DNA of 64,000 nt from positions 1 to 64,000 of the forward strand of contig JAFZVZ010000016.1 in assembly GCA_017617545.1 (NCBI GenBank). Reading direction: 5' to 3'. The DNA is from Lachnospiraceae bacterium. Lineage in GTDB: Bacteria > Bacillota > Clostridia > Lachnospirales > Lachnospiraceae. The notes beneath the pieces were generated by a model. It worked only from the letters and a program-made list of their open reading frames with translations, was not told the origin of the DNA and did not search any database. This document shows positions 62,191-64,000 of the stretch, one piece after another. Each line of letters opens with the position of its first letter. Positions within the stretch are counted from its first letter, which is position 1. The position numbers and the translations under genes were made by a program.

Positions 62191-63461
62191 CCCGTCCCCG
62201 TCCTTTCCTTAGGAACCCGATTTCCCGCCGGGTCCGCGAGCGACAGACCTGCTGCCAGGAGCTTGTTCCGTCGCTGCAGACGATTCCCGGTCGGTTCCAG
62301 TTCCCCTATGATCATCCCGTCCTCCGCCTCACCTTTCTCCCGAAAGCGAAACAACGGATTGAGGATAATCTCTCCGTCAACGCAGGCAAGGATTTCCGTG
62401 ATCTCCGTAACCTTACGGGTACGGTCGCGCATCCTTCCCAGCTGAATAATGATTTCGATTGCCGAGGCAATCTGTTTCCTCACCGCCAGAAGAGGAATCT
62501 CCTCCCCCAGCAGCGTCATCGTCTCAATTCGGGACAGCATGTCTGCGGGCGAATTCGCATGCCCCGTGCTCATGCCGTTATGTCCCGTATTCAGACTCTG
62601 AAGCATATCGATACTCGCTGCGTCCCGGACCTCGCCGACGATAATCCGGCTCGGTCTCATCCGCAGCGATGTTTTGATCAGATCGCGGATCGTAACCGCG
62701 TGGTTGCCCTCCATGTTGGCATTGCGCATCTCCAGGCGAACCAGGTTCGGAATATTGGATATCTGAAGCTCCGCGGAATCCTCGATGGTGACCACACGCT
62801 CATCCTCCGGAATGTAATCCGACAGCGCGTTCAGCATCGTGGTCTTGCCCGATCCGGTGCCGCCGCTGACGACGATGTTGTACCCGGCAAGCACAAGCGT
62901 GCGCATGTATTCCGCCGCCTCCTGTGATATGGATCCGAGCCGGATCAGATGATCCATCGTGATCCGTTCCTTCGGAAACTTACGGATCGTCACTGTCGGC
63001 CCGTTCAGGGATACCGGAGGCAAAACAACATTGACGCGGCTTCCGTCTCTCAGCCTCGCATCGACGATCGGGTTTGCCTCATTGACGACACGGTTCACTC
63101 CGGCCGCAATCTTCTGTATCACATCGTTCAGTTTTTTCTCGCTTGCAAACCGCACGGAACTCCGGTACAGTTCACCGTCCTTCTCGATGAAAATATCGTT
63201 CGCGCCGTTCACCATGATCTCCGTGATATCCGGGTCATCCATCAGGTCCTGCAGCACATCAAGCCCGCGCAGCGCGTTAAAAACATCCCTCTTCGCGACA
63301 ACCCTCTCCGTTGCCGTGATCACACGCTGTCCGGCTGCGTCGCGGATCCTTTGTTCGATCAGCTCCCGCAGCTCGTCATCGCTCAGTTCCTTCGAACCAT
63401 CTATCCGCGCCAGCACCGCTTCCGTCAGCGCAACACGCAATTCCTCCCGCCGATCCTTCAT
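62187..63461 (-). CDS. tadA: TadA/CpaF pilus assembly ATPase
   Basis: The 424-residue secretion ATPase has an N-terminal helical domain, I-T-E-I-M-V-N-G-A-N-D-I-F-I-E-K (N-domain signature) and Walker A S-G-G-T-G-S-G-K-T-T near residue 217. The Asp box follows, then R-P-S-R-I-I-V-G-E-V-R-D-A (Walker B) and GHNGMSTGHANSP (His box). It powers pilin assembly. A C-terminal tail of about 45 residues follows the core. AGAGGAAG precedes the ATG. Confidence 0.95.
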   Translation of the reverse strand: MKDRREELRVALTEAVLARIDGSKELSDDELRELIEQRIRDAAGQRVITATERVVAKRDVFNALRGLDVLQDLMDDPDITEIMVNGANDIFIEKDGELYRSSVRFASEKKLNDVIQKIAAGVNRVVNEANPIVDARLRDGSRVNVVLPPVSLNGPTVTIRKFPKERITMDHLIRLGSISQEAAEYMRTLVLAGYNIVVSGGTGSGKTTMLNALSDYIPEDERVVTIEDSAELQISNIPNLVRLEMRNANMEGNHAVTIRDLIKTSLRMRPSRIIVGEVRDAASIDMLQSLNTGHNGMSTGHANSPADMLSRIETMTLLGEEIPLLAVRKQIASAIEIIIQLGRMRDRTRKVTEITEILACVDGEIILNPLFRFREKGEAEDGMIIGELEPTGNRLQRRNKLLAAGLSLADPAGNRVPKERTGTG

Positions 63462-63546
63462 TCAGGCTTCCTCTCAATTTCTTTCTATACGCGCCTTCCG
63501 CTACCTTCTCAGCTGTCCTCTGCCGTCTCAACCGGCCGCTGCCGTC

Positions 63547-64000
63547 TCAGCTGACCGCGGCCGTCTCGGCAGGTCGCAGCCGGTCTTCCAGCCCTTCCTC
63601 CCGAAACATCCGCTCCAGCGTGGCATACCGCTCGCCGGACCGGTTGCCGACGACGAACAATTCCTCGCAGTTTTCCGCGAGAACCGGATGCGGGGATGCC
63701 CCGAAATCGATGACCAGGGACTCGTACCCTGCCCCCTCCAGCCCCGACAGGAACGCTTCCGCGTCCTCATCGGAAAATTGTCCGTAATCCGAAAAGCACC
63801 CATACCCGCTGATGATCTTGACATTGCCCGCGGCGCGCAGGCAAAACCGCTCATGCTTGTGCCAGTCCCTGCCGTACTCCTTCAGAAGATACAGAAGCTC
63901 GGAGACATCACTCTCCGCCGGCTTCCAGTCGCGGCCGCCGTCCGGCCACGGGTTGACGCACAGAAGAAGCGTCTTAGACTTAACGGAGCTACGTCTCGCA
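63547..64000 (-). CDS. TadZ/CpaE-like P-loop protein, C-terminal part (runs off window)
   Basis: The frame open from the right edge to TGA at 63547 gives about 151 residues. It includes S-K-T-L-L-L-C-V-N-P-W-P-D-G-G-R-D, V-K-I-I-S-G-Y-G-C-F-S-D, E-S-L-V-I-D-F-G-A-S and C-E-E-L-F-V-V-G. The order fits the C-terminal half of TadZ/CpaE, MinD-like localisation factors found directly before tadA. The nucleotide-binding N-terminus is outside the window, so this rests on position and the D-F-G block. Confidence 0.6.
   Translation of the reverse strand, partial: ARRSSVKSKTLLLCVNPWPDGGRDWKPAESDVSELLYLLKEYGRDWHKHERFCLRAAGNVKIISGYGCFSDYGQFSDEDAEAFLSGLEGAGYESLVIDFGASPHPVLAENCEELFVVGNRSGERYATLERMFREEGLEDRLRPAETAAVS

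Noticed and set aside
63528..63854. 108-codon Ser/Arg-rich minus ORF
   Set aside because: It is out of frame with the TadZ-like frame, which runs unbroken from the window edge and has sensible protein composition.

Overview
The window looks like a Lachnospiraceae-type (Clostridia, Bacillota) genome of moderately high GC. Evidence for this is the strong AGGAGG ribosome sites, the TTGACA-17-TATAAT type promoters, the F-type ATP synthase with a sodium-type c subunit, pyruvate phosphate dikinase, a Clostridia-style citrate synthase, DUF5688, SpaA/Cna-B surface proteins and a Gram-positive Tad locus. Nearly all genes lie on the minus strand. The exceptions are a HIT protein, an HPr-kinase-like protein and a carbohydrate-binding lipoprotein.

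Region 1 (1-11.7 kb) reads as accessory DNA with plasmid-type maintenance genes: parA, parB, an XRE regulator, a SpoVG-domain protein and a RepA-like initiator. The initiator gene carries five 22-bp iterons. Three 34-bp palindromic repeats sit between parB and the XRE gene. The cargo is DUF5688, a CAP-domain protein with a Thr/Pro-rich stalk, and three SpaA/Cna-B surface proteins, one with an IPKTG sorting signal. It could be an integrated plasmid or conjugative element, or part of a secondary replicon. It ends near a hairpin terminator and a broken reading frame just downstream of ppdK.

Region 2 (11.8-28.5 kb) is chromosomal. It holds ppdK with a newly noticed 55-codon leader ORF, a probable operon of an 853-residue membrane protein, deoB, a small membrane protein and an esterase, then the HIT protein, murG, a TSCPD protein, a thioester (TQXA) sortase-anchored adhesin, galE and rapZ. 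Two large branched inverted repeats (14.9-15.3 kb and 21.06-21.23 kb) fill non-coding gaps.

Region 3 (28.6-36.4 kb) is a complete ATP synthase operon, atpZ-atpI-BEFHAGDC, with a recognisable promoter and terminator.

Region 4 (36.5-54.3 kb) contains a PIG-L deacetylase, DUF402, the ywlC/ywlE/rpiB-like trio (its phosphatase has lost the catalytic arginine), a GntR-ABC operon with its operator, a two-component system, an HPr-kinase-like gene, two tRNA-Val genes, citrate synthase, an SDR, an acyltransferase-like protein, the lipoprotein and a cytidylate-kinase-like protein.

Region 5 (54.4-64 kb) is a Tad (Flp) pilus locus: DUF6382, two TadE-like pseudopilins, prepilin peptidase, a DUF5702/TadG-like protein, Flp pilin, TadC, TadB, TadA and the end of a TadZ-like protein.

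The most striking genome-scale signal is a non-palindromic 7-mer, GGAAAAT (extended cGGAAAATg). I find about 66 copies on the two strands together, in every coding phase and in intergenic DNA, roughly ten times what base composition predicts. Two copies lie in promoter spacers.
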